From NCBI RefSeq assembly GCF_006716565.1, contig NZ_VFPG01000002.1, positions 682,001-746,000 of the forward strand: a stretch of 64,000 bases of DNA, written 5' to 3'. Positions within the stretch are counted from its first letter, which is position 1, and every line of letters begins with the position of its first letter. The notes below the pieces were generated by a model. That model was not told the DNA's origin. It was given only the letters and a program-made list of their open reading frames with translations, and ran no database searches. Source of the DNA: Nocardia bhagyanarayanae. Lineage in GTDB: Bacteria; Actinomycetota; Actinomycetes; Mycobacteriales; Mycobacteriaceae. Below are positions 1 to 9,564 of the stretch, piece by piece. Made by a program: the position numbers and the translations under genes.

Positions 1-411
1 GTAGAGGAGCCACTCCTGCTCGGCCTCGTGAGTGAGCGCGGCACGCCAGTCGGTCGGGGTGACCTGGGGCGGCGGGCTTTCGGCCAGGACGAGTTCGGTC
101 ATCGCTGTCAGCAGCGCCTCCCGGTCGGGGAAGTGCCGGTAGAGAGCGGCCGTCGCGACACCGAGCTCGCTGGCGAGACGGCGCACGGTGAGGCCGTCGA
201 TGCCCTCGCGATCGGTCAGCTCGACCGCGGTCCGTGCGATGCCGACCGAGGTGAGCCGGGCGGGACGTGGACGGGCGGCGGGCGGGCGCCGGTCGCGGCG
301 GGCGCGGTAGGCGCGGGCCTGGCAGGAGCGCGAGCAGTAGCGGCGTGATCGGCCGCGGCTCGCCTGGGTCAGCGCCTGTCCGCAGGTGGCGCAGGCCGGT
401 GATTTCGACAC
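1..411 (-). CDS. TetR/AcrR-family regulator with N-terminal zinc-ribbon-like segment (C-terminus cut by window edge)
   Basis: The 137 visible codons open with GTG. Residues 6-36 carry a cysteine pattern (CATC, then CSRSC) followed by an Arg-rich stretch, which looks like a small zinc-ribbon or FCS-like segment. Residues about 50-100 form a TetR helix-turn-helix (TVRRLASELGVATAALYRHF). The ligand-binding half lies outside the window. The gene is divergent from a GNAT acetyltransferase and the 88-bp gap holds two inverted repeats, so autoregulation and control of the acetyltransferase are likely (inference). No in-frame start lies further upstream. Family is certain; the ligand is unknown. Confidence 0.85.
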   Translation of the reverse strand, partial: MSKSPACATCGQALTQASRGRSRRYCSRSCQARAYRARRDRRPPAARPRPARLTSVGIARTAVELTDREGIDGLTVRRLASELGVATAALYRHFPDREALLTAMTELVLAESPPPQVTPTDWRAALTHEAEQEWLLY

Positions 412-424
412 ACCAACAAGTGTG
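409..424. promoter_or_regulatory. Inverted repeat over the TetR start codon
   Basis: CACAC and GTGTG arms separated by 6 nt lie over the TetR GTG start. A repressor bound here would block its own gene. The arms are short, so this is only a candidate operator. Confidence 0.35.
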
Positions 425-465
425 ACGAAATGCTCGCTGTACCGCACTGGGCTCCATAAATTGGC

Positions 466-482
466 GAACGTTGACATCGTTC
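466..482. promoter_or_regulatory. Candidate TetR operator (GAACG-N7-CGTTC)
   Basis: A 5-bp inverted repeat, nearly 7 bp if one mismatch is allowed, lies 18 bp before the GNAT start, between the divergent genes. Its size and place suit a TetR dimer site. It was not tested. Confidence 0.4.
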
Positions 483-499
483 ACAACCGGAGGTTCACC

Positions 500-1111
500 A
501 TGCAGCCCACAGTTCGCCGGGCGGAAATTCAGGAGCTCGACGCCGTCGCGGCCGCCTTCGTGAAGGGGTCCGCCGACGAGGCGGTGACGGCCTGGGTGGT
601 CGCCGATCATCCCGAGGTCGCGGAGGCCTTCCGCGCCGAACACGCGCCGCGCCTCGTCGAACGCGCGATCCACGACGACGAGGTCTGGCTGGCCGGCACC
701 GACGACGAGATCTGGGCGGTCTCGCTCTGGCAGAAGGTGACCTCGGCCGATCGGGTCATTGCCGAAGCGGCCGAGATGCGCGCGATGGCCGAGGCGGCAC
801 CGGGGGTGCGCCCGATGGAGAGGCTGAGGACTCTCACGGCGCTGCTCGCCGAACACCATCCGCGCGAGTTCCCGCACCGCTACCTGCAGGCGATCGTCAC
901 GGTTCCCGAACACCGCGGCAAAGGGGCGGGCGGCGCCATCCTCGCCGACCGGATCAAGGCGTACTCCGACGCCTCCGAGACCGCCTTCCTGGAGGCGAGC
1001 ACCGAACGCTCGTCCCGCCTGTACGCCCGCAACGGGTTCGTCCGCACCGGCGTCACGCACACGTTGCCCGACGACGGACCCACACTGATCCCGATGTGGT
1101 TCCGAGGCTGA
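500..1111 (+). CDS. GNAT-family N-acetyltransferase
   Basis: This is a 203-aa protein with an acetyl-CoA-binding segment near residue 135-150 (VTVPEHRGKGAGGAIL, the R/Q-x-x-G-x-G/A motif of GNATs) and the usual late motif YARNGFVRTG near residue 175. The ATG at 500 was chosen because GGAGG stands 7 nt upstream; an in-frame ATG at 386 would read through the TetR promoter region. The substrate cannot be told from sequence. The position opposite a TetR gene suggests inducible modification of a small toxic molecule (inference). Confidence 0.85.
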   Translation: MQPTVRRAEIQELDAVAAAFVKGSADEAVTAWVVADHPEVAEAFRAEHAPRLVERAIHDDEVWLAGTDDEIWAVSLWQKVTSADRVIAEAAEMRAMAEAAPGVRPMERLRTLTALLAEHHPREFPHRYLQAIVTVPEHRGKGAGGAILADRIKAYSDASETAFLEASTERSSRLYARNGFVRTGVTHTLPDDGPTLIPMWFRG

Positions 1112-1167
1112 CGAGCAGCGGAGGTGCCCCAGCTGTTCGGGTCGCCGTGGCGCGTCCGCCGAGCGGT

Positions 1168-1173
1168 TAAGCT
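1168..1173 (+). promoter_or_regulatory. -10 element of gcvT (TAAGCT)
   Basis: TAAGCT ends 6 nt before the gcvT GTG, so the transcript should begin at the start codon (leaderless). Confidence 0.55.
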
Positions 1174-1179
1174 CGCCGG

Positions 1180-2280
1180 GTGACCGAGACGAACCTGCTG
1201 CAAGGCCCGATCCATCAAGTTCACGTCGAGCTGGGCGCGACGTTCGCGCCGTTCGGTGGGTGGGAGATGCCGGTCTCGTACGCGGGGACGGTCGGGGAGC
1301 ATCAGGCGGTGCGGACGGCCGTCGGCTTGTTCGACGTGAGCCATCTCGGCAAGGCGACGGTGGCGGGTCCGGGTGCGGCGGCGTTCGTGAATTCGGCGCT
1401 GACCAACGATCTCGGCCGGATCCGTCCCGGCAAGGCGCAGTACACGCTGTGCTGCACGCCCGAGGGTGGCGTGATCGACGACCTGATCGCCTATTACGTC
1501 AGTGACGACGAGATCTTCCTCGTTCCGAACGCGGCCAACACCGCGGCGGTCGTCGCGGCGCTGCGCGCGGCAGCCCCCGAGGGGATCACGGTCACCGACG
1601 AGCACCGGGAGTACGCGGTGTTCGCGGTGCAGGGTCCGCGCTCGGCCGAGGTGCTCGACGCGCTCGGCCTGCCCACCGACATGGAGTACATGGCCTACCT
1701 CGACGCCGAGTGGGACGGGCGTCCGGTCCGGGTCTGCCGCACCGGCTACACCGGCGAGCATGGTTACGAGCTGTTGCCGCGCTGGGCCGACGCCGAGGCG
1801 GTGTTCCGCGCCCTCGCCGCACAGGTGAAGGCCGCCGACGGGCAGCCCGCCGGTCTCGGCGCGCGCGACACCCTGCGCACCGAGATGGGTTACCCGCTGC
1901 ACGGACACGAACTGTCCCTGGACATTTCGCCGGTGCAGGCGCGGGCGGGCTGGGCGGTCGGCTGGAAGAAGCCGGAGTTCTGGGGCAAGTCCGCACTGGA
2001 ACAGGAGAAGTCGGCGGGCCCGCGGCGAACCCTGATGGGGCTCAAGGCTCTCGACCGCGGCGTGCTGCGCCAAGGCCAGTCGGTGCTGCGCGACGGCGAA
2101 CCCGTCGGCGAGACCACCTCGGGCACCTTCTCGCCGACGCTCAAGGTCGGCATCGCGCTCGCCCTGCTGGACACCGATGCCGATCTCCAGCCGGGTGAAG
2201 AGGTCGAGGTCGACGTGCGCGGCCGCCGGTTGCGCTGCGAGGTCGTCAAGCCGCCGTTCGTGCAGGCGCGCACCGCCTGA
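1180..2280 (+). CDS. gcvT: Aminomethyltransferase (glycine cleavage T-protein)
   Basis: This 366-aa protein matches the whole GcvT family. It opens with the substrate-entry region ([19 protein letters not shown]), has [14 protein letters not shown] in the folate-binding domain, [18 protein letters not shown] near residue 225-242, and the C-terminal barrel ([19 protein letters not shown]). It transfers the methylene of the aminomethyl-lipoyl H-protein to tetrahydrofolate. The GTG start fits a leaderless promoter. The gene stands alone, without gcvP or gcvH, as in mycobacteria. The last ~90 bp recur as two degenerate copies downstream. Confidence 0.95.
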   Translation: MTETNLLQGPIHQVHVELGATFAPFGGWEMPVSYAGTVGEHQAVRTAVGLFDVSHLGKATVAGPGAAAFVNSALTNDLGRIRPGKAQYTLCCTPEGGVIDDLIAYYVSDDEIFLVPNAANTAAVVAALRAAAPEGITVTDEHREYAVFAVQGPRSAEVLDALGLPTDMEYMAYLDAEWDGRPVRVCRTGYTGEHGYELLPRWADAEAVFRALAAQVKAADGQPAGLGARDTLRTEMGYPLHGHELSLDISPVQARAGWAVGWKKPEFWGKSALEQEKSAGPRRTLMGLKALDRGVLRQGQSVLRDGEPVGETTSGTFSPTLKVGIALALLDTDADLQPGEEVEVDVRGRRLRCEVVKPPFVQARTA

Positions 2281-2927
2281 GGTGGATTCTGTTGTGCCCG
2301 GTGCGGGCTGTTGCTCGCACCCAGGGCAGCGTTGCCGGGAATGGCGCGGGCCGTTGCTCTAACCGGCGGCAGGGTTGACGGAAATGGTGCGGGCCGTTGC
2401 CCTAACCGGCGGCAGGGTTGCCGGGAATGGCGCGGGCCGTTGCTCTAACCGGCGGCGGCGTGGCCCGGTGGGAAGGTGGACTTCTGCGTACGCCGGTTGC
2501 GCTCGGGGGTCATCGAGCCGCCGTTCGTGCAGGCGCACCGCCTGAGGCGGATTCCGTTGCGCCCGGTGCGGGCTGTTGCTCGCACCCGGGGGAGCGTTGC
2601 CGGAAATGGCGCGGGCCGTTGCTCTAACCGGCGGCAGGGTTGACGGCAATGGCACGGGCCGTTACTCGCACCGTCGGCGGCGTAGCCCAGTGGGAAGGTG
2701 GACCTCTGCGTACGCCGGTTGCGCTCGGGGGTCATCGAGCCGCCGTTCGCTCAGGCACGCACCGCCTGAGCGCCGGGCCTCACGGACGGGCCGCGCGCTG
2801 CGCGTGGTCAGCGGCCACTCGAGACCTGCGATGCGACTGAGTGTGTGAGGGGCGAGAACCGCGCGGGCGCCGAGCCGATTCCCGACAGGTGGACAGACGG
2901 GAATCGGGCACCGATAGGATCACCTGC
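2281..2927. repeat. Gene-free spacer built from degenerate copies of the gcvT 3' end and a 43-bp unit
   Basis: Two copies of the last ~60-90 bp of gcvT (the stretch reading ...[13 protein letters not shown]) recur at about 2460-2545 and 2681-2770. Between them a 43-bp unit (gttgccgggaatggcgcggg...) occurs at 2331, 2374 and 2417 in perfect register, and again at 2596 and 2639. The spacing between the gcvT-tail copies is about 265 and 221 bp. No credible gene is seen. The last 150 bp form the ilvE upstream region. Confidence 0.85.
2915..2920 (+). promoter_or_regulatory. -10 element of ilvE (TAGGAT)
   Basis: TAGGAT ends 7 nt before the ilvE ATG at 2928, which points to a leaderless mRNA. Confidence 0.5.
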
Positions 2928-4028
2928 ATGACCGTTGCCGCACAGTTCGCCCATGTTCCCCATCCTGCGCCCGCTCCGGCGCAGCGGGTACAGGAGATTC
3001 TGGCGGCGCCGGGGTTCGGCCGGTTCTTCACCGATCACATGGTGTCGATCGACTACACCGCGGGCGAGGGCTGGAGCAACGCGCGGGTCGAGCCGTACGG
3101 GCCGCTGCCGATGGACCCGGCCACCATGGTCTTCCACTACGGCCAGGCCATCTTCGAGGGTCTCAAGGCGTACCGGCAGAGCGACGGCAGTGTCTCGTGC
3201 TTCCGTATCGACGCCAACGCGACCCGCTTCCGCAAGTCCGCGCGCCGCATGGCGATGGCCGAGTTGCCGGAGGAACTGTTCATCGAGTCGGTGCGCCAGC
3301 TGCTCGCGGTGGACGAGCGCTGGGTGCCCGCGGCGGGTGGCGAGGATTCGCTTTACTTGCGGCCCTTCATGTTCGCCACCGAAGCGGGCCTCGGCGTGAA
3401 GCCCGCCGCCGCCTACAAGTACTTGCTGCTGGGATCGCCCGCGGGCGCGTACTTCCCGCGCGGTGTGAAGCCGGTGCGGGTGTGGCTGTCGACCGAGTAC
3501 GTGCGCGCCGCGCCGGGCGGAACCGGCGAGGCCAAGGTGGCGGGCAACTACGCCGCCTCGCTGCTGGCCCAGGCGCAGGCCTCTGAAAAGGGCTGTGACC
3601 AGGTGGTGTGGCTGGACGCGTGCGAGCGCCGCTACGTCGAGGAAATGGGCACCAACAACCTGTTCTTCGTCTTCGGCTCCGGTTCCGAAGCGCGGCTGGT
3701 GACCCCCGAACTGTCCGGGTCGCTGCTGCCCGGCATCACCCGCGACTCGCTGCTGACCCTCGCCGCCGACGCCGGCTATGTCGTGGAGGAGCGCAAGATC
3801 TCGGTGGAGGAGTGGCGTAAGGGCGCCGAATCCGGTGCGATCACCGAGGTTTTCGCCTGCGGCACCGCCGCCGTGATCACGCCCGTCGGCTGGGTTCGCT
3901 CCGCCGAGGGTGAATTCACCATCGGAGGTGGCGAACCGGGTGAGGTCACCATGGCGCTGCGCGACACGTTGACCGGAATCCAGCGCGGTACCTTCGCGGA
4001 TATCCACGGCTGGATGCGCGGTATGTGA
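2928..4028 (+). CDS. ilvE: Branched-chain amino acid aminotransferase (PLP fold type IV)
   Basis: A 366-aa protein of typical actinobacterial BCAT length. It shows [14 protein letters not shown] (substrate and PLP phosphate region), [10 protein letters not shown], the Schiff-base lysine at about K203 in [23 protein letters not shown] and [11 protein letters not shown] near the end. It interconverts leucine, isoleucine and valine with their 2-oxo acids in the cytoplasm. The ATG at 2928 is preferred over longer readings because a TANNNT box sits 7 nt upstream. It is transcribed alone, with a hairpin just after the stop. Confidence 0.95.
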   Translation: MTVAAQFAHVPHPAPAPAQRVQEILAAPGFGRFFTDHMVSIDYTAGEGWSNARVEPYGPLPMDPATMVFHYGQAIFEGLKAYRQSDGSVSCFRIDANATRFRKSARRMAMAELPEELFIESVRQLLAVDERWVPAAGGEDSLYLRPFMFATEAGLGVKPAAAYKYLLLGSPAGAYFPRGVKPVRVWLSTEYVRAAPGGTGEAKVAGNYAASLLAQAQASEKGCDQVVWLDACERRYVEEMGTNNLFFVFGSGSEARLVTPELSGSLLPGITRDSLLTLAADAGYVVEERKISVEEWRKGAESGAITEVFACGTAAVITPVGWVRSAEGEFTIGGGEPGEVTMALRDTLTGIQRGTFADIHGWMRGM

Positions 4029-4032
4029 GAAA

Positions 4033-4059
4033 GGCTCGCCCCTGGGAAATGGGCGGGCC
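4033..4059 (+). terminator. Hairpin after ilvE
   Basis: GGCTCGCCC and GGGCGGGCC form a 9-bp stem (one G-U pair) with a 9-nt loop, 4 nt after the stop. There is no T-tract, as is common in actinobacteria. Confidence 0.55.
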
Positions 4060-4579
4060 GTAGGCTTCGGTTGTCGGACAGCCGGAGTGGGGCCGGGACG
4101 TCGTACGTCGATCGGTAGCGGTCGGATCGTGTTGGCAAATCGCGGTGTTCGGCTGGGGGAACAACGGTGCCGGACTACACGCTTCGCTGGTCGAGGTGAG
4201 TATGCCGACGATCGTCAGGACGGGACCCACCGCCTGCTACGCGGCCGAATACCTGACCGCCCGCGTCGGCGCCGCCGCGCAGATCGGCATGTTGGATCGA
4301 TCTCCTGAGCCGCGCGTCCTTCGACGCTCAGCGGCGTCGACGGGCACGTCCTCTCCGAGTTCCCAGGAATTACGACCGGTATCCGTCGGTAGTTGCGACC
4401 GCTCGTGGTGACCGATCAGGCCGTGCTCGACAGCAGCGACTGCGCTGTCGAGATCACCGTGACCGACGGGTGAACGGGCGCCGAACGCGACGCCGCCGAG
4501 GTCGACGGCCATGTCCAAGGCACCAGTTATCAGAGATCTGTCGGCTCATCCGCTCGACGGCAACGATGTGCGGCCTGCC
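4060..4579. other. Gene-free stretch
   Basis: No reading frame here has a recognisable domain. Some frames look like a decayed gene, but none could be matched. It separates ilvE from the simple-repeat block. Confidence 0.5.
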
Positions 4580-5515
4580 TAGCACGCCGGACGCCGGACC
4601 TCGGACGCAGGACGTCGGATCTCGGACGTCGGATCTCGGGCCTCGGGCGTCGGGCCTCGGGCGTCGGGCCTCGGGCCTCGGGCGTCGGATCTCGGGCCTC
4701 GGGCGTCGGGCCTCGGATCTCGGGCGTCGGATCTCAGGCCTCGGGCGTCGGGCGCCGGATCTCGGGCCTCGGGCTTCGGGCGTCGGGCCTCGGATCTCGG
4801 GCGTCGGGCCTCGGGCGTCGGGCCTCGGGCGTCGGATCTCGGGCCTCGGGCGTCGGGCCTCGGATCTCGGGCCTCGGATCTCAGGCCTCGGGCGTCGGGC
4901 GCCGGATCTCGGGCCTCGGGCTTCGGGCGTCGGGCCTCGGATCTCGGGCGTCGGGCCTCGGGCGTCGGGCCTCGGGCGTCGGATCTCGGGCCTCGGGCGT
5001 CGGGCCTCGGATCTCGGGCCTCGGATCTCGGGCCTCGGGCGTCGGGCGCCGGATCTCGGGCCTCGGATCTCGGGCGTCGGATCTCGGATCTCGGGCGTCG
5101 GGCGTCGGATCTTGGGCCTCGGATCTCGGGCCTCGGATCTCGGATCTCGGGCCCCGGGCGCCGGACCTCGGGCGTCGGGCGTGGGCCTCGGATCTCGGGC
5201 CTCGGGCGTCGGGCCTCGGATCTCGGGCGTCGGGCCTCGGGCCTCGGGCGTCGAATCTCGGCGTCGGACGCCAGACCCCGGGCGTCGGACCTTGGGCATC
5301 GGGCGTCGGGCGCGGGACCTCGGGCGTCGGGCGTCGGGCGCGGGGCCTCGGGCGTCGGGCCTCGGGCGCCGGACCTCGAACCTCGAACCTCGGGCCTCGG
5401 ACCTCGGTCGTCGGGCGTCGGGCCTCGGACCTCGGTCGTCGGGCGTCGGGCGTCGGACCTCGGGCCTCGGACGTCGAGCGCCGGACGTCAGACCCCGGGC
5501 GTCGGGCGCCAGGCA
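4580..5515. repeat. About 0.9 kb of GC-rich simple repeat built from (G)GGCCTC, GGCGTC and GGATCTC words
   Basis: The block is made almost entirely of 6-7-nt words with a TC(G) ending, arranged irregularly with larger internal duplications (for example 4660-4790 is close to 4800-4960). It stays open in several frames on both strands only because the word pattern lacks stop codons. The predicted peptides (LGRRASGLGRR on +, RPTPEARDPRPE on -) are translations of the repeat and not supported as proteins. Confidence 0.9.
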
Positions 5516-5867
5516 GCGGAAGACGGGCAGCGGACGACGGGCAGCGTGGCCGCTGGACGGCGGACGTCGACGAGATCACGGTGGGCCGCTGACCGATAGG
5601 TGCCGCCGGGGACGGGCCACGCGGGTGCGCCTCATCCACACAGCGTCGGGACCGTAGATCGTAGGCGAGCGCCCGAGGCGACGGTGGCCGAGCTGCGGCC
5701 GCGGGCATTGCTGTTCTCCGGGCTCCGATGGTCGCCGGACCACGGGGCGGCGCGGGCGGCCGAGGGCGGACATCGTCACGACAACCGGCAGCGCGTGCGG
5801 TCGAGCGGCAGGTATCACCGTGCCAGACGCTGCGCGGGCTGCCGAGAATGCCCAAGGAGTCGCGGGC
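5516..5867. other. Gene-free stretch after the repeat block
   Basis: Nothing recognisable is seen. It lies downstream of the convergent MBL-fold gene end. Confidence 0.5.
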
Positions 5868-6581
5868 TCAGCCCGGCATCAGCATCTGCCACTGCTCGAG
5901 GGTCTGCGGGCGCATGACGTAGTTGTTGTCGCGGATGGTCGACAGCGCGGCGCTGGGCTCGTGGGAGTACCAGTGGCCCGGGTAGACGACCGGGTCGCCG
6001 TTCAGGCCGGCGAGGTAGCGCAGGCTGCGGAACATGTCGTCGGAGTCGCCGCCGGGGAAGTCGGTGCGGCCGCAGCCGTCGACGAAGAGGGTGTCGCCCG
6101 CGATGAGGCGGTTGTCGAACAGGAAACACTGGCTGCCTGGCGTGTGGCCAGGGGTGTGTAATAGCTCGATTTCGAACGCGCCGATCTCGACCTTGTCGCC
6201 GTGCTCGTGGCCGGTGAGTTCGCTGGGCGCGATGCCGGTGACGTTGGCGACCCAGGCCAGTTCCTTGTTGTTCACATGTACCGGGACGCTGGTCTTCTCG
6301 AGCAGTTCGCGCACACCGCGCAGGGTGAAGCCGAGCATGGTGCCGCCGACGTGGTCGGGGTGGTGGTGGGTGGCGAGGACGCCGGTGAGGCGCAGGCCGT
6401 CGGCCTCGGCGATGGACACCAGATCGCCCGCGGCGTACGCCGGATCCACTACAACGCATTCGCCCGTCTCCCGATCACCGATCAAGTAGGCGAAATTTCG
6501 CATCTGCGTCGCGATCGGATCACCGACGGCGTAGTCCCGCCCGGACAGCAGTTGCCGAAAATAGAGACGCTCGGAAGACAT
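5868..6581 (-). CDS. MBL-fold metallohydrolase, glyoxalase II-like
   Basis: This 237-aa protein carries the zinc motif HHHPDH (in GVLATHHHPDHVGG) near residue 75, GHTPGSQCFLF with the third histidine near 155, and GDTLFVDGCGRTDFPGGD with the bridging aspartate. This arrangement is that of glyoxalase II-like and persulfide dioxygenase-like hydrolases. The ATG at 6581 was chosen because TAATGT lies 7 nt upstream; the 14-residue longer reading would begin in the promoter. Substrate is not clear: a glutathione-type thioester is unlikely in a mycothiol organism, so a mycothiol adduct is possible (inference). Confidence 0.85.
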   Translation of the reverse strand: MSSERLYFRQLLSGRDYAVGDPIATQMRNFAYLIGDRETGECVVVDPAYAAGDLVSIAEADGLRLTGVLATHHHPDHVGGTMLGFTLRGVRELLEKTSVPVHVNNKELAWVANVTGIAPSELTGHEHGDKVEIGAFEIELLHTPGHTPGSQCFLFDNRLIAGDTLFVDGCGRTDFPGGDSDDMFRSLRYLAGLNGDPVVYPGHWYSHEPSAALSTIRDNNYVMRPQTLEQWQMLMPG

Positions 6582-6588
6582 ACCGCCC

Positions 6589-6594
6589 ACATTA
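6589..6594 (-). promoter_or_regulatory. -10 element of the MBL-fold gene (TAATGT)
   Basis: On the minus strand TAATGT ends 7 nt before the ATG at 6581, consistent with a leaderless transcript. Confidence 0.5.
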
Positions 6595-6987
6595 GATCCT
6601 GACCCAGACGGTTCGTGCGCCAAGTGCGTGAAAGATTCCGATAGGTCGGATCACGGCGCGCGCAAACAGGTGGCGAGTGGGTAGTGTTGCCGTCTTCGCC
6701 GGCGCGGCTGATGCCCTGATCGTCGTCACGCCGAACTCCTGCCGCCACCGTCATGCCGACTTCGATTGTCTGCCAAGGGTTTTCCTGTCTTGCGCGCTGA
6801 GCGAGCGAACCGGGCCGCACGTCGCCGGGCGGCGCGACTCTGCTCGAACCTCGCCGAAAACAGTGGTCAGCGAACCGCTCCGCAACGCGCTGCGCCCATT
6901 CTCGGCGCATGGGGAAGAGACGAAGTTCATACACTGTCCAACGGGATATGAATTCGCGTGATACCGACGGTTACGTGAATTTGCGAA
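6595..6987. other. Gene-free stretch
   Basis: No credible gene or RNA structure was seen between the MBL-fold gene and the end of cobS. Confidence 0.5.
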
Positions 6988-7740
6988 TTATCCGGCGAGC
7001 GAGAGTCCGGCCGCCGCGACAGTGACCGAAATCTCGATTGCCGCGCCGAGCACGTCACCGGACAAACCGCCGAACCGGCGCAGCATGTGTCGCACCACCA
7101 CCGCGGCTACGCCCACCGCCACCGCGATCGCGACCGGTCCGAGCCAAGGATGCTCCGGCACCGCGACGACGCCGCAAGCCAACGCGACGATCACCCACAC
7201 CACACCGGTCAGTGGCGACTGGCTGTCCGCCACGAGCGCGCCGAAGGCGGTGCCCGGCGCGGCGGGAATCCCACGGCGACAGGCCAGGACGACGACGACC
7301 CGCCCGGCTGCGACGGCCAGCGCCACCGCGAACCACCGTCCCGTGTCGGCCAGCGCGGCGAACGCGAACGCCTGCACCCCGATGGCGAACACCAGCGCGG
7401 CCACCCCGAACGGCCCGACCCCGCCGCTCTTCATGATCTGCCGTGCCCGCTCCGGCGGCCCGTAACTGCCGAGACCGTCCATCGAGTCGGACAAGCCGTC
7501 GAGGTGCATGCCACGGGTGAGCAGCGCCAGCGCCGCCACGGTCACCAGTCCGGCCAGCGGGCCGCTCGCCCCGGCCGAGGTCAGCGCCCACAACAGGCCC
7601 GCCGCGACCGCACCGAGCAGCGCACCGACCAAGGGTGCCAGCGCGATCGCGCGACCTGCCGCGGTGCGATCGACGTCGTCCGGACCCCGCACCGGGAGCA
7701 CGGTCAGCCACGAGACGGCCAAGCGGCTCCCCGTTGTCAT
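6988..7740 (-). CDS. cobS: Adenosylcobinamide-GDP ribazoletransferase (cobalamin synthase)
   Basis: A 250-aa polytopic membrane protein. It shows the family pattern WLTVLPV at the N-terminus, [14 protein letters not shown] (acidic motif, residues ~78-92), a GP-rich segment [14 protein letters not shown], and about six hydrophobic segments. It joins adenosylcobinamide-GDP to alpha-ribazole in the last steps of B12 assembly. Its ATG overlaps the cobT stop (ATGA, 7737-7740), so the two are translationally coupled. Longer readings upstream are cobT in another frame. Confidence 0.93.
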   Translation of the reverse strand: MTTGSRLAVSWLTVLPVRGPDDVDRTAAGRAIALAPLVGALLGAVAAGLLWALTSAGASGPLAGLVTVAALALLTRGMHLDGLSDSMDGLGSYGPPERARQIMKSGGVGPFGVAALVFAIGVQAFAFAALADTGRWFAVALAVAAGRVVVVLACRRGIPAAPGTAFGALVADSQSPLTGVVWVIVALACGVVAVPEHPWLGPVAIAVAVGVAAVVVRHMLRRFGGLSGDVLGAAIEISVTVAAAGLSLAG

Positions 7741-8813
7741 TTGGTCAGGTTGGGCGCGGCCGGGCTCTCGGCATCGGAGGTGCTGACGCCCGCCTCGCCG
7801 AAGGTGGCCATCTCGGCGAGCGCGGCGACCGCCGCGCGCAGGATCGGCAAGACCGTGAGCGCGCCGGAGCCTTCGCCCAGCCGCATGCTCAGGTCGATCA
7901 GCGGTTCCATGCGCAGCTGTTTCAGCGCGAGGTTGTGCGCGGGTTCGGTGGAGCGGTGCCCGGCCAGCCACCAGGCGCTCGCGCCCGCGGCCAGATCCTC
8001 GGCGACCAGGGCCGCCGCCGCGACGACGACGCCGTCCAGGATCACCGGCGTACGCCGGGTCGCGGCTTGGGCGAGGAACCCGGCGATGGCGGCGATGTCG
8101 GCGCCCGCGGCGACGCGCAGCAGATCCACCGGATCCTTGAGGACGGGCCGAGCGCGGCGCATCGCATCGCGGATCGCCGCGACCTTGCGCGACCAGCCCG
8201 CGTCGTCCACGCCGGTGCCGCGCCCGACCGCGACCACCGGCTCGGTGTCGGTGAGCGTGGCGATGAGAACGGTGGCGGGAGTGGTGTTTCCGATGCCCAT
8301 GTCGCCCGCGACGAGCAGATCGGCGCCGCCGTCGATCTCCTCGTCGGCGATGGCGCGGCCCGCGGCGATGGCGGCCTCGACCTCCGCCTGACTCAGCGCG
8401 TCCTCGCGGTCGATGGAACCGCTCGACCTGCGCACCTTGTGCTTGCCGACGACCGGATCGGTCTCGGCGTCGACCGAGATGTCGGCGACTCGCACGGTCG
8501 CGCCCGCGACGGCGGCCAGCGCGTTCACCGCCGCGCCGCCAGCGAGGAAGTTGGCGACCATCTGCGCCGTCACCTCGCTCGGATACGCCGACACACCGTG
8601 GCGCGCGACGCCGTGATCACCGGCGAAGACGACGACCCTGGCGCGCTCGAACTGCTTCGGCGGGCACACGCCCTGACACGCGGCCACCCAATTGCCCAGT
8701 GTCTCCAGGCGACCCAGCGCGCCAGCGGGTTTGGTCAGCTGCGTCTGCCGCTGTTCGGCGGCCGCGCGAATCCGCGCGTCGGGGGGCGCAACCGGTCCGA
8801 ATCCGTGTGTCAC
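7737..8813 (-). CDS. cobT: Nicotinate-nucleotide--dimethylbenzimidazole phosphoribosyltransferase
   Basis: The 358-aa protein has the family features [10 protein letters not shown] near the N-terminus, [35 protein letters not shown] and the late [14 protein letters not shown] with the catalytic glutamate. It makes alpha-ribazole 5'-phosphate. GTG at 8813 (VTHGFGPV) is preferred; the longer reading would start in the spacer after cobU. It overlaps cobS by 4 nt. Confidence 0.93.
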   Translation of the reverse strand: MTHGFGPVAPPDARIRAAAEQRQTQLTKPAGALGRLETLGNWVAACQGVCPPKQFERARVVVFAGDHGVARHGVSAYPSEVTAQMVANFLAGGAAVNALAAVAGATVRVADISVDAETDPVVGKHKVRRSSGSIDREDALSQAEVEAAIAAGRAIADEEIDGGADLLVAGDMGIGNTTPATVLIATLTDTEPVVAVGRGTGVDDAGWSRKVAAIRDAMRRARPVLKDPVDLLRVAAGADIAAIAGFLAQAATRRTPVILDGVVVAAAALVAEDLAAGASAWWLAGHRSTEPAHNLALKQLRMEPLIDLSMRLGEGSGALTVLPILRAAVAALAEMATFGEAGVSTSDAESPAAPNLTK

Positions 8814-8912
8814 TGTCGAGCCTCTCCGGTCGGGCGGCCTCCGCCGCACGTGCTTCCGACGCCCAATCTTGCCCGGAACGCGCCGCCCGCACCGCACCCA
8901 CCTCCGCCACCG

Positions 8913-8969
8913 ACCGCCATTTCGCTATCGAGCGGAGTCGTATGGATTCGACGGGAGTCGAATGGCGGT
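8913..8969. other. Nested inverted repeats in the cobU-cobT spacer
   Basis: ACCGCCATT (8913) pairs with AATGGCGGT (8961), and inside it ATTCGAC-GGGA-GTCGAAT (8946-8963) is a perfect 7-bp hairpin. The element could attenuate transcription or protect mRNA between cobU and cobT. Confidence 0.4.
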
Positions 8970-9006
8970 TCGACACGCGCGCCGAGCCACCATTTCTCTC
9001 CCGGAT

Positions 9007-9558
9007 CTACTTCAGGCGGACGGGTAGCCCGGCGACGACGAGGAACGCCTCGTCGCAGACCGCGGCGAGGCGCTGGTTGAGGAGGCCGATCTCGTCGCGG
9101 AACAGGCGGCCGGAGCGAGTCGCGGGGATGACGCCCATGCCGACCTCCGGGCTGACGATGATGAGCCGGTCGCGGTAGTCGGCTACGGCGGCGACCAAGG
9201 CGTCGGCGTCGGGGGTGACGGTGCCGCGCGGGGAATCCCAGGCGTTCAGCGCATCGATGCGCGCGGTCAGCCAGGTGCCGATGTCGTCGACCAGCGTGGC
9301 GACTCCGGGGGAGGGATCGATGAGAACCGCTGCGGCGTCGGCGTTTTCGACCACGGACCAGTCGCTGGGTCGCCGCTCCCGATGGCGGGCGATGCGTTCG
9401 GCGAAGTCGTGGTCCTCGGGATCGGGGACCGAGGTCGCGAGGTATCGCACCGCACCGGAGGCCGCCGCGAGTTGCTCCGCGAACGCGGACTTCCCCGAGC
9501 GAGCCCCGCCGAGCACAAGCGTCCGCGGCGGACGCGCGATTACGGAATCCTGCGACAC
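9007..9558 (-). CDS. cobU: Bifunctional adenosylcobinamide kinase / adenosylcobinamide-phosphate guanylyltransferase
   Basis: This 183-aa protein starts with the P-loop GGARSGKS (residues ~17-24), followed by YLATSVPDPEDHDFAERIARHRERRP, which holds the histidine used for guanylylation, and IIVSPEVGMGVIP, typical of CobU. It phosphorylates adenosylcobinamide and then adds GMP. The GTG start has a TAGCGT box 6 nt upstream, leaving no room for a leader riboswitch. It is first of the cobU-cobT-cobS group, with 193 bp before cobT. Confidence 0.93.
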   Translation of the reverse strand: MSQDSVIARPPRTLVLGGARSGKSAFAEQLAAASGAVRYLATSVPDPEDHDFAERIARHRERRPSDWSVVENADAAAVLIDPSPGVATLVDDIGTWLTARIDALNAWDSPRGTVTPDADALVAAVADYRDRLIIVSPEVGMGVIPATRSGRLFRDEIGLLNQRLAAVCDEAFLVVAGLPVRLK

Positions 9559-9564
9559 CCCCGC

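Noticed and set aside
2808..4007. Minus-strand frame over ilvE
   Set aside because: Mirror frame; ilvE on the plus strand carries all family motifs.
4237..4518. 93-codon minus-strand frame
   Set aside because: No recognisable domain, no ribosome site; composition does not separate it from chance.
4454..5855. Long open frames on both strands across the simple-repeat block
   Set aside because: They follow from the stop-free word pattern; no start site, domain or codon bias supports a protein.
7635..9080. Long plus-strand frame across the cob genes
   Set aside because: Antisense to cobT and cobS, whose motifs are unambiguous.
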